Shown here piece by piece: positions 53,746-61,297 of a DNA stretch of 64,000 nucleotides (the stretch's first letter is position 1; each line of letters begins with the position of its first letter). The DNA comes from Rhodopseudomonas palustris (GTDB lineage Bacteria; Pseudomonadota; Alphaproteobacteria; Rhizobiales; Xanthobacteraceae). A program made the translations under genes and the position numbers. Location: the NCBI RefSeq assembly GCF_003226555.1, contig NZ_QKQS01000006.1, forward strand, positions 289,221 through 353,220, in the 5' to 3' direction. The notes below the pieces were generated by a model. The model saw nothing but the letters and a program-made list of their open reading frames with translations. It was not told the origin of the DNA and made no database searches.

Positions 53746-54546
53746 CTACGCCTTGGCGCCGAAAGTCTCGCGCAGCTTGGCCTGGATCTTGGCCATGCCG
53801 CCGATCCAGCGGTCGTAGTTCTCGGTCTTCTTGCGCATGTAGTCGATCACCTGCGGGTGGGGCAGGATCAGGAAGGTCTCCTGCTCGATGCCCTGCAGGG
53901 CATCCTTGGCCACCTGCTCGGCAGAGAGGTCACCGTCGGCGGATTGCGGCCCCTTCGGGATCGAGCGCAGCATGTTGGTGTCGACGCCCTGCGGGCACAG
54001 GATCGAGACCCGGATGTTGTGCGCCTTGTGGGCGATCGCGAGGCTTTCGGCGAAGCCGACCGCACCGTGCTTGGTCGCCGAATAGGCCGGGCTGCCGACC
54101 TGCGACAGCAGACCCGCCGCCGAAATCGTGTTGAGGAAGTAACCGCCGCCGCGCGCCCTGTAGCGCGGCACTAGATGCCGTGCGGCGTAGACATGCGCCA
54201 TCACATGAACCATCCAGCTCTTCATGAACGGCTCGTCGGAAGAACCGCCGGCGTTCTCCGCCACCGGATCGAAGCCGCCGCCGATCCCGGCATTGGAGCA
54301 GAACAGATCGATCGGCCCGAACTGACGCTCGGTCTCCTCGATCACGTGCTTGATGTCGGCCTCGCTGGCGACGTCGCATTTGAAAGCCGCGCCGCCGATC
54401 GATGCGGCGACCGCTTCGGCGCGGGCCTGATCGAGGTCGGCGACCACGACCTTGGCGGCGCCTGCCTTGCAAAAAGCCTCGCACAGCGCCTGCCCGATTC
54501 CATTGCCGCCGCCGGTGACGACGACGACTTTGCCCGCGATCTGCAT
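53746..54546 (-). CDS. SDR family oxidoreductase (classical)
   Basis: A 266-residue NAD(P)-dependent short-chain dehydrogenase. Cofactor loop VVVTGGGNGIGQAL, SNAGIGG, catalytic Ser in NTISAAG and the full Tyr-x3-Lys in GSPAYSATKHGAVGFAES. Unlike the SDR at the left edge, the active site is intact. The substrate is unknown. Start ATG at 54546 opens the Rossmann fold; GGGGG lies about ten bases upstream. The next gene on the same strand (upstream) is a TrhA-type membrane protein. Confidence 0.93.
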   Translation of the reverse strand: MQIAGKVVVVTGGGNGIGQALCEAFCKAGAAKVVVADLDQARAEAVAASIGGAAFKCDVASEADIKHVIEETERQFGPIDLFCSNAGIGGGFDPVAENAGGSSDEPFMKSWMVHVMAHVYAARHLVPRYRARGGGYFLNTISAAGLLSQVGSPAYSATKHGAVGFAESLAIAHKAHNIRVSILCPQGVDTNMLRSIPKGPQSADGDLSAEQVAKDALQGIEQETFLILPHPQVIDYMRKKTENYDRWIGGMAKIQAKLRETFGAKA

Positions 54547-54605
54547 GGTTGTTTCCCCCGCTTGTTGTTGGCGGAGGCGTTCATATCGGAAAGGGCGGGC
54601 GACCG

Positions 54606-55301
54606 CTACGCCAGCACCAGATCCATCACCGCGACGTAATGGCAGCCGGCGGCGACCAGCACGAAGGCGTGCCAGATCGCGTTCTGGAACCGCAGCCGCC
54701 GCCACGCGTGGAAGATCACACCGAGCGTGTACAGCAGACCGCCGATCGCCAGGAACCACATTGCCGTGGTCGGCAGCGTCTCGACCACTTGGTCATAGGC
54801 GATAATGCCGCTCCAACCGAGCGCGAGGTACAGCCCGACTGACAACTTGTCGAATTTGCCGGGCTTGAACAGCTTGAGCAGGATCCCGACAACAGCGACG
54901 CCCCAGACGCCGGCGAGCAGCGCCAGACCGAACATCTGATCCTTGATCTGGCTGATGATCGGTGTGTACGTTGCGGCGATCAGAATGTAGATCGCCGAAT
55001 GGTCGAACCGCCGCAGCAGCCATTTGCGCGGGGACACCGGCCAGAGGTTGTACGCGGCCGACAGGCCGAGCATCGCCAGCAGCCCGACAACATATACCGA
55101 TACCGAAACGATCGTCGGCGTGGACGCGAACACGCCGGTCAGCGTGACCAGCGCGGTGGCGGCGATCAAACCGGCGACGAGGCCCAGCACATGCACCACG
55201 CCATCGGCGATCAGTTCGGCGCGATCATAGTTCCAGTGCACGGCGCCCTTGGCGTCGATCCTGGCATGCGACACGATTTGCTTGAGGCGGAAGATCGTCA
55301 T
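54606..55301 (-). CDS. PAQR/hemolysin III family membrane protein (TrhA-like)
   Basis: A 231-residue protein with seven membrane helices of the hemolysin III/TrhA family, linked to membrane-energetics homeostasis in bacteria. The conserved metal-site residues are visible: ELIADGVVHVLG (His), RRFDHSAIYILIAATYTP (Asp/His) and IFHAWRRLRFQNAIWHAFVLVAAGCHYVAV (two His). An extended N-terminus of about 25 residues precedes helix 1. Start ATG at 55301. Haemolytic activity itself is doubtful for the family. Confidence 0.92.
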   Translation of the reverse strand: MTIFRLKQIVSHARIDAKGAVHWNYDRAELIADGVVHVLGLVAGLIAATALVTLTGVFASTPTIVSVSVYVVGLLAMLGLSAAYNLWPVSPRKWLLRRFDHSAIYILIAATYTPIISQIKDQMFGLALLAGVWGVAVVGILLKLFKPGKFDKLSVGLYLALGWSGIIAYDQVVETLPTTAMWFLAIGGLLYTLGVIFHAWRRLRFQNAIWHAFVLVAAGCHYVAVMDLVLA

Positions 55302-55544
55302 TGCGGAGCAGGCATCCCTTTGGCGGACAGCTTATCTGAATTGATCTGGCGCATTCATGACGTGGTGTGGCAATGCGATACACGCAAGGCGGCACGCTCG
55401 GCCACCGCCACCGTGCGATCATGCGCGAATTTTCCGCCGGAAAGGCGGCAAAGCCAAGACCGGCATCGCAGGTCGGATTGTCGCACGAATCGGCGGTTTC
55501 CGGTTAGTTTCGCCGGCAACTCTGACGATTGAACCTTGGCGCGC

Positions 55545-57014
55545 ATGGCCTTCAATTTTTCCAATCTGATCGAAGATGCGTGGCTGTCGGCGCGGGCGCT
55601 CAAGGACTACGGCGAGAACCTGTTCAATCCCACCATCCGGCTCGGCGTCACCGGTCTGTCGCGCGCCGGCAAGACGGTATTCATCACCGCGCTCGTCCAC
55701 GGGTTGTGCCGCGGCGGCCGGTTTCCGATCTTTGAATCGATGTCGACCGGCCGGATCGCCACGGCGCGGCTGGCGCCGCAGCCGGACGACGCGGTGCCGC
55801 GCTTCGCCTACGAGAATTTTCTCGCCACGCTGATCGAGCAGCGGCAATGGCCGAGCTCGACGGTGGACATCAGCGAGTTGCGGCTGGTGATCGACTATCA
55901 GCGCAAGAACGGCTCCGAGCAGACGCTGACGCTCGATATCGTCGACTATCCGGGCGAATGGCTGCTCGATCTGCCGCTGCTGACCAAGAGCTACGAGCGC
56001 TGGGCGTCCGAGAGTCTCGCCCTGTCACGGCAGGATCCGCGGGCCCGGGTGGCGCGGGAATGGCACGCGCATCTCGCAACGCTGGATCCGAAGGGCCGCG
56101 AGAACGAGCAGGCGACGTTGCAGGCGGCACGACTGTTCACCGCTTACTTGCGCGCCTGCCGCAACGAACAGTTCGCGATGAGCCTGCTGCCGCCGGGCCG
56201 CTTCCTGATGCCCGGCAACCTCGCCGGTTCGCCGGCGCTGACCTTCGCGCCGCTCGACGTGCCGGACGGCGGCACTGCGCCGGACGGCTCGCTGTGGGCG
56301 ATGATGCGGCGGCGGTTCGAGGCCTACAAGGACGCGGTGGTCCGGCCGTTCTTCCGCGATCACTTCGCCCGGCTCGACCGCCAGATCGTGCTGGCGGACG
56401 CATTGTCGGCGTTCAACGCCGGTCCCGAGGCGCTGCAGGATCTCGAAGCCGCGCTGACCGGCATCCTCGAATGCTTCCGGGTCGGCCGCTCGACGCTGCT
56501 CAGCTCGGTGTTCCGGCCGAGGATCGACCGCATCCTGTTCGCAGCCACCAAGGCCGACCACCTGCACCACTCCAGCCACGACCGGCTCGAAGCGATCCTC
56601 CGCAAATTAGTCGAGCAGGCGATGCTGCGGGCCGAATACGCCGGCGCCAAGGTCGATGTGGTGGCGATGGCCGCGGTGCGCGCCACCCGCGAGGCGCAGG
56701 TGCAGCGCGGACGCGACCGGCTGCCATCGATCGTCGGCACCCCGATCGCCGGCGAAATGGCCGAGGGCGAGGTGTTCGACGGCGAGACCGAGGTCGCCAC
56801 CTTCCCGGGCGATCTGCCGACCAATCTGCAGGGCCTGTTCCGCGGCGAGGATACGTTCCGCGGGCTGGCCGCCGGCTCGCACCAGGAGGCCGACTTCCGC
56901 TTCCTGCGGTTCCGCCCGCCGCGACTCGACGGCCATGACCCGGACGGTCCGGCGCTGCCTCACATCCGCCTCGACCGGGCGCTTCAGTTCCTGATCGGAG
57001 ACCGACTGCAATGA
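55545..57014 (+). CDS. ycjX: YcjX-family P-loop NTPase
   Basis: A 489-residue predicted GTP/ATPase of the DUF463 family. Walker A is GVTGLSRAGKTVFITALVHGL near residue 40; DIVDYPGEWLLDLPLL is the switch/Walker B-like region and LFAATKADHLHHSSHDR is an NKxD-like motif (TKAD). YcjX and YcjF are neighbours in E. coli and belong to the envelope-stress (Psp-linked) group; exact role unknown. The ATG at 55545 is preferred to a TTG three codons upstream. The stop overlaps the start of ycjF (ATGA). Confidence 0.93.
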   Translation: MAFNFSNLIEDAWLSARALKDYGENLFNPTIRLGVTGLSRAGKTVFITALVHGLCRGGRFPIFESMSTGRIATARLAPQPDDAVPRFAYENFLATLIEQRQWPSSTVDISELRLVIDYQRKNGSEQTLTLDIVDYPGEWLLDLPLLTKSYERWASESLALSRQDPRARVAREWHAHLATLDPKGRENEQATLQAARLFTAYLRACRNEQFAMSLLPPGRFLMPGNLAGSPALTFAPLDVPDGGTAPDGSLWAMMRRRFEAYKDAVVRPFFRDHFARLDRQIVLADALSAFNAGPEALQDLEAALTGILECFRVGRSTLLSSVFRPRIDRILFAATKADHLHHSSHDRLEAILRKLVEQAMLRAEYAGAKVDVVAMAAVRATREAQVQRGRDRLPSIVGTPIAGEMAEGEVFDGETEVATFPGDLPTNLQGLFRGEDTFRGLAAGSHQEADFRFLRFRPPRLDGHDPDGPALPHIRLDRALQFLIGDRLQ

Positions 57015-58117
57015 CCGAGCGGGTTCCTCCTCGCCGGCCGGCGACCTTCAAGCTCACCGACCCGAGCGTGATGCTGATCGATTCCGACGACGGCGGCGGC
57101 AGCTATTCGGCCAAATCGGCGAAAGCGGACGCTAGGCCTGCCGCGGCTGCGGCCGGCGCTGCGCCGCCGCCTCCGCCGCCGCGCGCCCGGGTCGAACTCG
57201 CCCGCGAGGCCGAGCCGCCGATCTCGGCGCCGAAAGCGCCGAAGAGCATCATCAACCCGAAGAAGGGCTTTCGCTGGGGCACGCTGTTCTGGAGCGCCGC
57301 GACCGGTCTCGTCTCGCTGGCGTTCTGGCTTTGGCTCAGCAAGCTGGTCGAGGATCTGTTCGCGCAGAGCCAGACGCTCGGCACCATCGGCATGGTGCTG
57401 GCGATCCTGGCCGGCGGCTCGCTGGCGATCATCATCGGCCGCGAGGCGTTCGGGCTGATCCGGCTGGCGCGGATCGAACAGCTCCACGCCCGCGCCGCGC
57501 GGGTGCTGGAGACCGACAACAGCGCCGAGGCCCGCGCCATCATCCGCGAGCTACTGAAGTTCGAACATCCCAATCCGCAGCTTGCGCACGGCCGCGCCAC
57601 GCTGCAGAAGCACGTCGACGACATCATCGACGGCGCCGATCTGATCCGGCTCGCCGAGCGCGAACTGATGACGCCGCTCGACCTCGAAGCCAGAGTGATG
57701 ATCTCGAAGGCCGCCCAGCGGGTGTCGCTGGTCACCGCGATCAGCCCGAAGGCGCTGATCGACGTGCTGTTTGTGGCGATCGCCGCGACCCGGCTGATCG
57801 GCCAGCTGGCGCGGCTTTACGGCGGCCGCCCCGGCGCGCTCGGCATGTTCAAGCTGATGCGACAGACGGTGTCGCACCTTGCCATCACCGGCGGGATCGC
57901 GCTCAGCGACAGCGTGATGCAATCGGTACTTGGCCACGGCCTCGCCTCGCGGCTGTCGGCCAAACTCGGCGAAGGCGTCGTCAACGGCATGCTCACCGCG
58001 CGTCTCGGCCTCGCCGCCATCGACCTCACCCGCCCGCTGCCATTCGACGCCCTGCCCCGCCCGCAGCTCGGCGATCTGGTGAAGGACCTGATGAAAAAGC
58101 GGGAAAAGGACGAGTAG
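57011..58117 (+). CDS. ycjF: YcjF-family membrane protein (DUF697)
   Basis: A 368-residue inner-membrane protein with a disordered Ala/Pro-rich N-terminus (AAGAAPPPPPPRARVELAREAE), two membrane helices (FWSAATGLVSLAFWLWLSKL and TIGMVLAILAGGSLAIIIG), and a C-terminal DUF697 domain (ISPKALIDVLFVAIAATRLIGQLARLYGGRPG, MKLMRQTVSHLAITGGIALSDS). It overlaps ycjX by four bases and is translated with it; the two proteins act together by family knowledge. Confidence 0.93.
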   Translation: MTERVPPRRPATFKLTDPSVMLIDSDDGGGSYSAKSAKADARPAAAAAGAAPPPPPPRARVELAREAEPPISAPKAPKSIINPKKGFRWGTLFWSAATGLVSLAFWLWLSKLVEDLFAQSQTLGTIGMVLAILAGGSLAIIIGREAFGLIRLARIEQLHARAARVLETDNSAEARAIIRELLKFEHPNPQLAHGRATLQKHVDDIIDGADLIRLAERELMTPLDLEARVMISKAAQRVSLVTAISPKALIDVLFVAIAATRLIGQLARLYGGRPGALGMFKLMRQTVSHLAITGGIALSDSVMQSVLGHGLASRLSAKLGEGVVNGMLTARLGLAAIDLTRPLPFDALPRPQLGDLVKDLMKKREKDE

Positions 58118-58210
58118 TGGCGCTCTGGCAACCGGGGCAGACGTTAGGCAATGCACTTGCTGGGGGCACAGCGTGTTGACGCTGGCCGCTATTCCTTCGA
58201 CAACTGATCG

Positions 58211-59989
58211 ATGAAGCAGTCCCCTGCCCCAGCCGGCTCGTCCAAGACTCGGAAAGCCAAACCCAAAGGTCTGAAAGCCTGGCTTCGCCGCATCGGCGTT
58301 CGGCAAATCCGAATGTTCTGCGGGCTGGTGATGTTCACCTACCTGCTCAGCCACTTCCTCAACCACGCGCTCGGCATCATCTCGCCGGAGGCATTGCACG
58401 CCGGGGTGATGTGGCACCTTGCGATCTGGCAGTTCCTGCCGGTGGCGATCCTGTTCTACGGCTCGGTGACGGTACACGCCGGGCTGGGGTTGTGGACGCT
58501 GTATCAGCGCCGTCAGTTCCGCTGGAAGACACTGGAGCCGTTGCAGCTTTTGCTCGGCCTGTCGGTCCCGTTGCTGATCTACAGCCACGTCATCGTCATG
58601 CGGCTCGGCAACGCGCTGTACGATCAGGACCGGCTGTATCCGCAGGTGCTGTACAATTACTTCGTCCTCGCGCCGTCCTATCGGGCCTGGCTGATGGTGG
58701 CGGTGATGCTGATCGCCTGGACCCACGGCTGCATCGGTCTCTACCTCTGGCTGCGGATCAAGCCGGCGTTCCGCCGCGCGATGCCGTGGCTGCTCGCCGC
58801 CGCCGTTCTAATCCCGACGCTGGCGGTGCTCGGCTTCTATCAGGGCGGTCGCGACGTGGCGCGCGAGGCCGCCTCGGCGCAATGGCAGGCCGATAATCTC
58901 GCGCCAGCCAATCTCGGTACGCCGGAGCAACAGCAGACCCTCGACGCGATCGGCAACGGCTTCCTGATGTTCTATCTCGGCTTGATCGGCGTGGCGCTGA
59001 CTGCCCGCGCGGTGCGCGCGATCATCGAGCGGCGCGGCGGCATGATCCGCCTGACCTATGACGGCGACCGCAGCATCCGGGTGCCCAGAGGGCTCACGGT
59101 GCTGGAGGCGACGCAGCGCCACAACATTCCTCATGCGTCGGCCTGCGGCGGCCGGGCGCGTTGTTCGACCTGTCGCATCCGCGTGCTCGACGATCCAGCC
59201 ACGCTGCCGCCGCCGTCGCCGCGCGAAGCCTTCGTGCTCGCCTCGATCGGCACCGGGGACGATCCGTCGATCCGTCTCGCCTGCCAGCTCAGGCCGGACC
59301 GCGACATCAGCTTCGTGCCGGTGTTTCCACCGCGCAACGTCACCGCGACCCGGAAGGCGCTGCGCGCAGCCCGGGTCGGCGAGGAGCGCTATCTGGTCAG
59401 CATGTTCGTCGACATGCGCGGATCGACCAAGCTCGCCGAGAGCCGGCTGCCGTTCGACACCGTGTTCATCGTCAACCGCTTTCTCGGCGCGGTGTCGCGC
59501 AGCGTGATCGCCTGCGGCGGCCAGCCCAATCAGTTCGTCGGCGACGGCATGCTGGCGCTGTTCGGCCTTACAGAAGGAAAGCGCGACGCCTGTCGCAACG
59601 CGATCCGCGCCGCCAGTCTGATCTCTGCGGCAATCGACGAGCTCAACAGTTTTCTCGGCCACGATCTGCCCGACCCGATCCGGTTCGGCATCGGCATTCA
59701 CAGTGGCGAAGTCGTCGTCGGCGAGATCGGCTATCGCGACAACATGGTGTTCACCGCGCTCGGCGACTCCGTCAATGTCGCATCCCGGCTGCAGGACATG
59801 ACCAAGACGCTCGGCTGCGAAGCTCTGCTGTCGGACGAACTTCGCGCCACTGCCGGATTGTCCGAACAGGCGCTGCCGACGCTGGAGCTGGAGATCCGAG
59901 GCCGCACCGAACCGATGCTGGTCTGCGTCGTCGAGCACTCCGGTGATCTCGCCGCCGCGCTGGATGACGGCGAACTGGCACTGGCCTGA
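58211..59989 (+). CDS. Membrane-anchored [2Fe-2S] ferredoxin-adenylate cyclase fusion (CyaC-like)
   Basis: A 592-residue protein in three parts. (1) Residues about 30-270: six membrane helices with His in LLSHFLNHALG, VTVHAGLGLW, IYSHVIVMRLG and WTHGCIGLYLW, resembling the di-haem b anchor of succinate dehydrogenase. (2) Residues about 278-368: a ferredoxin domain with Cys312, Cys318, Cys321 and Cys358, exactly the C-x5-C-x2-C-x36-C spacing of adrenodoxin-type [2Fe-2S] ferredoxins. (3) Residues about 393-560: a class III cyclase with metal Asp401 (MFVDMRGST), Asp445 (VGDGM) and Asn522/Arg526 (VNVASR). The usual adenine-selecting Lys is Gln441. Such proteins make cAMP in response to redox or quinone state; Sinorhizobium CyaC is a described relative. 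Confidence 0.92.
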   Translation: MKQSPAPAGSSKTRKAKPKGLKAWLRRIGVRQIRMFCGLVMFTYLLSHFLNHALGIISPEALHAGVMWHLAIWQFLPVAILFYGSVTVHAGLGLWTLYQRRQFRWKTLEPLQLLLGLSVPLLIYSHVIVMRLGNALYDQDRLYPQVLYNYFVLAPSYRAWLMVAVMLIAWTHGCIGLYLWLRIKPAFRRAMPWLLAAAVLIPTLAVLGFYQGGRDVAREAASAQWQADNLAPANLGTPEQQQTLDAIGNGFLMFYLGLIGVALTARAVRAIIERRGGMIRLTYDGDRSIRVPRGLTVLEATQRHNIPHASACGGRARCSTCRIRVLDDPATLPPPSPREAFVLASIGTGDDPSIRLACQLRPDRDISFVPVFPPRNVTATRKALRAARVGEERYLVSMFVDMRGSTKLAESRLPFDTVFIVNRFLGAVSRSVIACGGQPNQFVGDGMLALFGLTEGKRDACRNAIRAASLISAAIDELNSFLGHDLPDPIRFGIGIHSGEVVVGEIGYRDNMVFTALGDSVNVASRLQDMTKTLGCEALLSDELRATAGLSEQALPTLELEIRGRTEPMLVCVVEHSGDLAAALDDGELALA

Positions 59990-60187
59990 TCAGCCGCCGG
60001 GATCGCGCCGCGGCCCCGATCCCTCGTCCCCCATCTGCCGAAACAAAACCCGCACGCACGGCATGAACCGGTACGCGACGGCTTGCGACGAACGGGCGAT
60101 GGGCAGGTCCGATCGACCATCGACGGGCCAAGCAGACTTGAACCGAACAACGAACCGCGCATCGCGCGTATTTCGAGGAGAACGACC

Positions 60188-60430
60188 ATGCTTCGCAAGA
60201 TTGCTCTCGGACTGTTCGCCGCCGCTTCGCTGAGTGCCGTCGCGCTGGCGCCGACCACCGCCTCCGCAGGCGGATGGAAGCATCATCACCACGGCTGGGG
60301 CCACCATCACTGGCACGGCCCGGCGATCGGCATCGGCTATGTCGGTTACGGCTACGGCAACTGCTACGTGACCCGCCGCGTTCCGACGCCTCACGGCTGG
60401 CGCTGGCGTACCTTCAACGTCTGTGACTGA
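60188..60430 (+). CDS. Small exported His/Gly-rich protein
   Basis: An 80-residue secreted protein: signal peptide (IALGLFAAASLSAVALAPTTASAG), a His/Gly/Trp block (GGWKHHHHGWGHHHWHG), a Gly/Tyr run (IGIGYVGYGYG) and an ending with two cysteines, NCYVTRRVPTPHGWRWRTFNVCD. The His block could bind metal. GAGGAG lies upstream of the ATG at 60188. Similar short proteins are common in Bradyrhizobium relatives; no function known. The C-terminal Cys...Cys hairpin recalls the two Arg-Gly proteins in this window. Confidence 0.8.
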   Translation: MLRKIALGLFAAASLSAVALAPTTASAGGWKHHHHGWGHHHWHGPAIGIGYVGYGYGNCYVTRRVPTPHGWRWRTFNVCD

Positions 60431-60454
60431 CGCGCTGCCGACGTCCAAGATCGA

Positions 60455-60487
60455 GGCTCCGGTTCTGATCGGATCAGGACCGGAGCC
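60455..60487. terminator. Long hairpin between convergent genes
   Basis: GGCTCCGGTTCTGATC and GATCAGGACCGGAGCC form a 16-base stem with one mismatch and a one-base loop, between the stop of the His-rich gene and the stop of the opposing gene. No U-tract on either side; probably a shared 3' end. Confidence 0.6.
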
Positions 60488-60502
60488 GGACTCGCCAGTG
60501 AC

Positions 60503-61150
60503 TCAGTCCAGCTTGACCCACTGATCGACCGGCATCACTTCCGGGCTCTGCGCATAGCCGCGAGTCCACATGTCGACCACCCATTGGGCACCGGTGGCAC
60601 GTTCCGTCAGCACGGCAGTATTGTGCGGCGTCTGCAGCACCAGCACGTTGCCACGATACTTCGGATCGCCGACGCTGTGATACTTGAACAGCCCCCATTG
60701 CTGCATCACCAGCAGCAGGCTGGTGGTGTTGCGGGTGGTGTCCCAGCAATCGAAATTGTGCTTGTCGTCGAAGTAACGAAAATCCGCGCGGGCGATCCGC
60801 TTATCGGTACCAAGCACCGGCCCGAGCCGGCGGTCGAGCCATACCACCGCCTTCTGCACCGCGGCACGCTCGGCGGCAGCGGAGGCCTTGCCGGACGCCA
60901 TGATCCGCGACAGCGCCGCGCGATCGCCGGCCGAGAACGCCAGCTCGTAGCGGCGACGGCAGACGAAGCCGTAGCACACCGTCATGCCCTTGGCGGTCGG
61001 TGGAAAGATCGAGACCGAACTATAAAGATAGGACACCTGCGAGCTGAGCTCGGCAGCGCCAGCCGGCACGCCGAACCAGGCGGCGGCCAGCGCCGCAGCC
61101 GCGAGCGCACCGAAACGTCGTGCGTTGGACTTGCCGCGCGTCACCTTCAT
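60503..61150 (-). CDS. Exported protein of unknown function
   Basis: A 215-residue protein with a signal peptide (FGALAAAALAAAWFGVPAGAAE) and a compact mature domain: VSIFPPTAKGMTVCYGFVCRRRYELAFS, RAAVQKAVVWLDRRLGPVLGTDKRIARADF, HNFDCWDTTRNTTSLLLVMQQWGLFKYHSV, and GAQWVVDMWTRGYAQSPEVMPVDQW. The DCWD-x-x-RNTTSLL block and the paired Cys suggest a conserved fold, but I do not recognise the family. Start ATG at 61150. It is divergent from putA with 147 bases between. Confidence 0.78.
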   Translation of the reverse strand: MKVTRGKSNARRFGALAAAALAAAWFGVPAGAAELSSQVSYLYSSVSIFPPTAKGMTVCYGFVCRRRYELAFSAGDRAALSRIMASGKASAAAERAAVQKAVVWLDRRLGPVLGTDKRIARADFRYFDDKHNFDCWDTTRNTTSLLLVMQQWGLFKYHSVGDPKYRGNVLVLQTPHNTAVLTERATGAQWVVDMWTRGYAQSPEVMPVDQWVKLD

Positions 61151-61297
61151 ACCCGCTCCCTGGCCTTCCCTATGGTCGGTGCGACGCTAGCGTCACAGCC
61201 TGACCGTGCCAATATGTCAGTCTGGGTGGCATCGCATTTGCCGGTAGCGCTGATGCATGCCGTCCACAGTTGTCTCCGGCTTCGGGAGCCGAACGCC

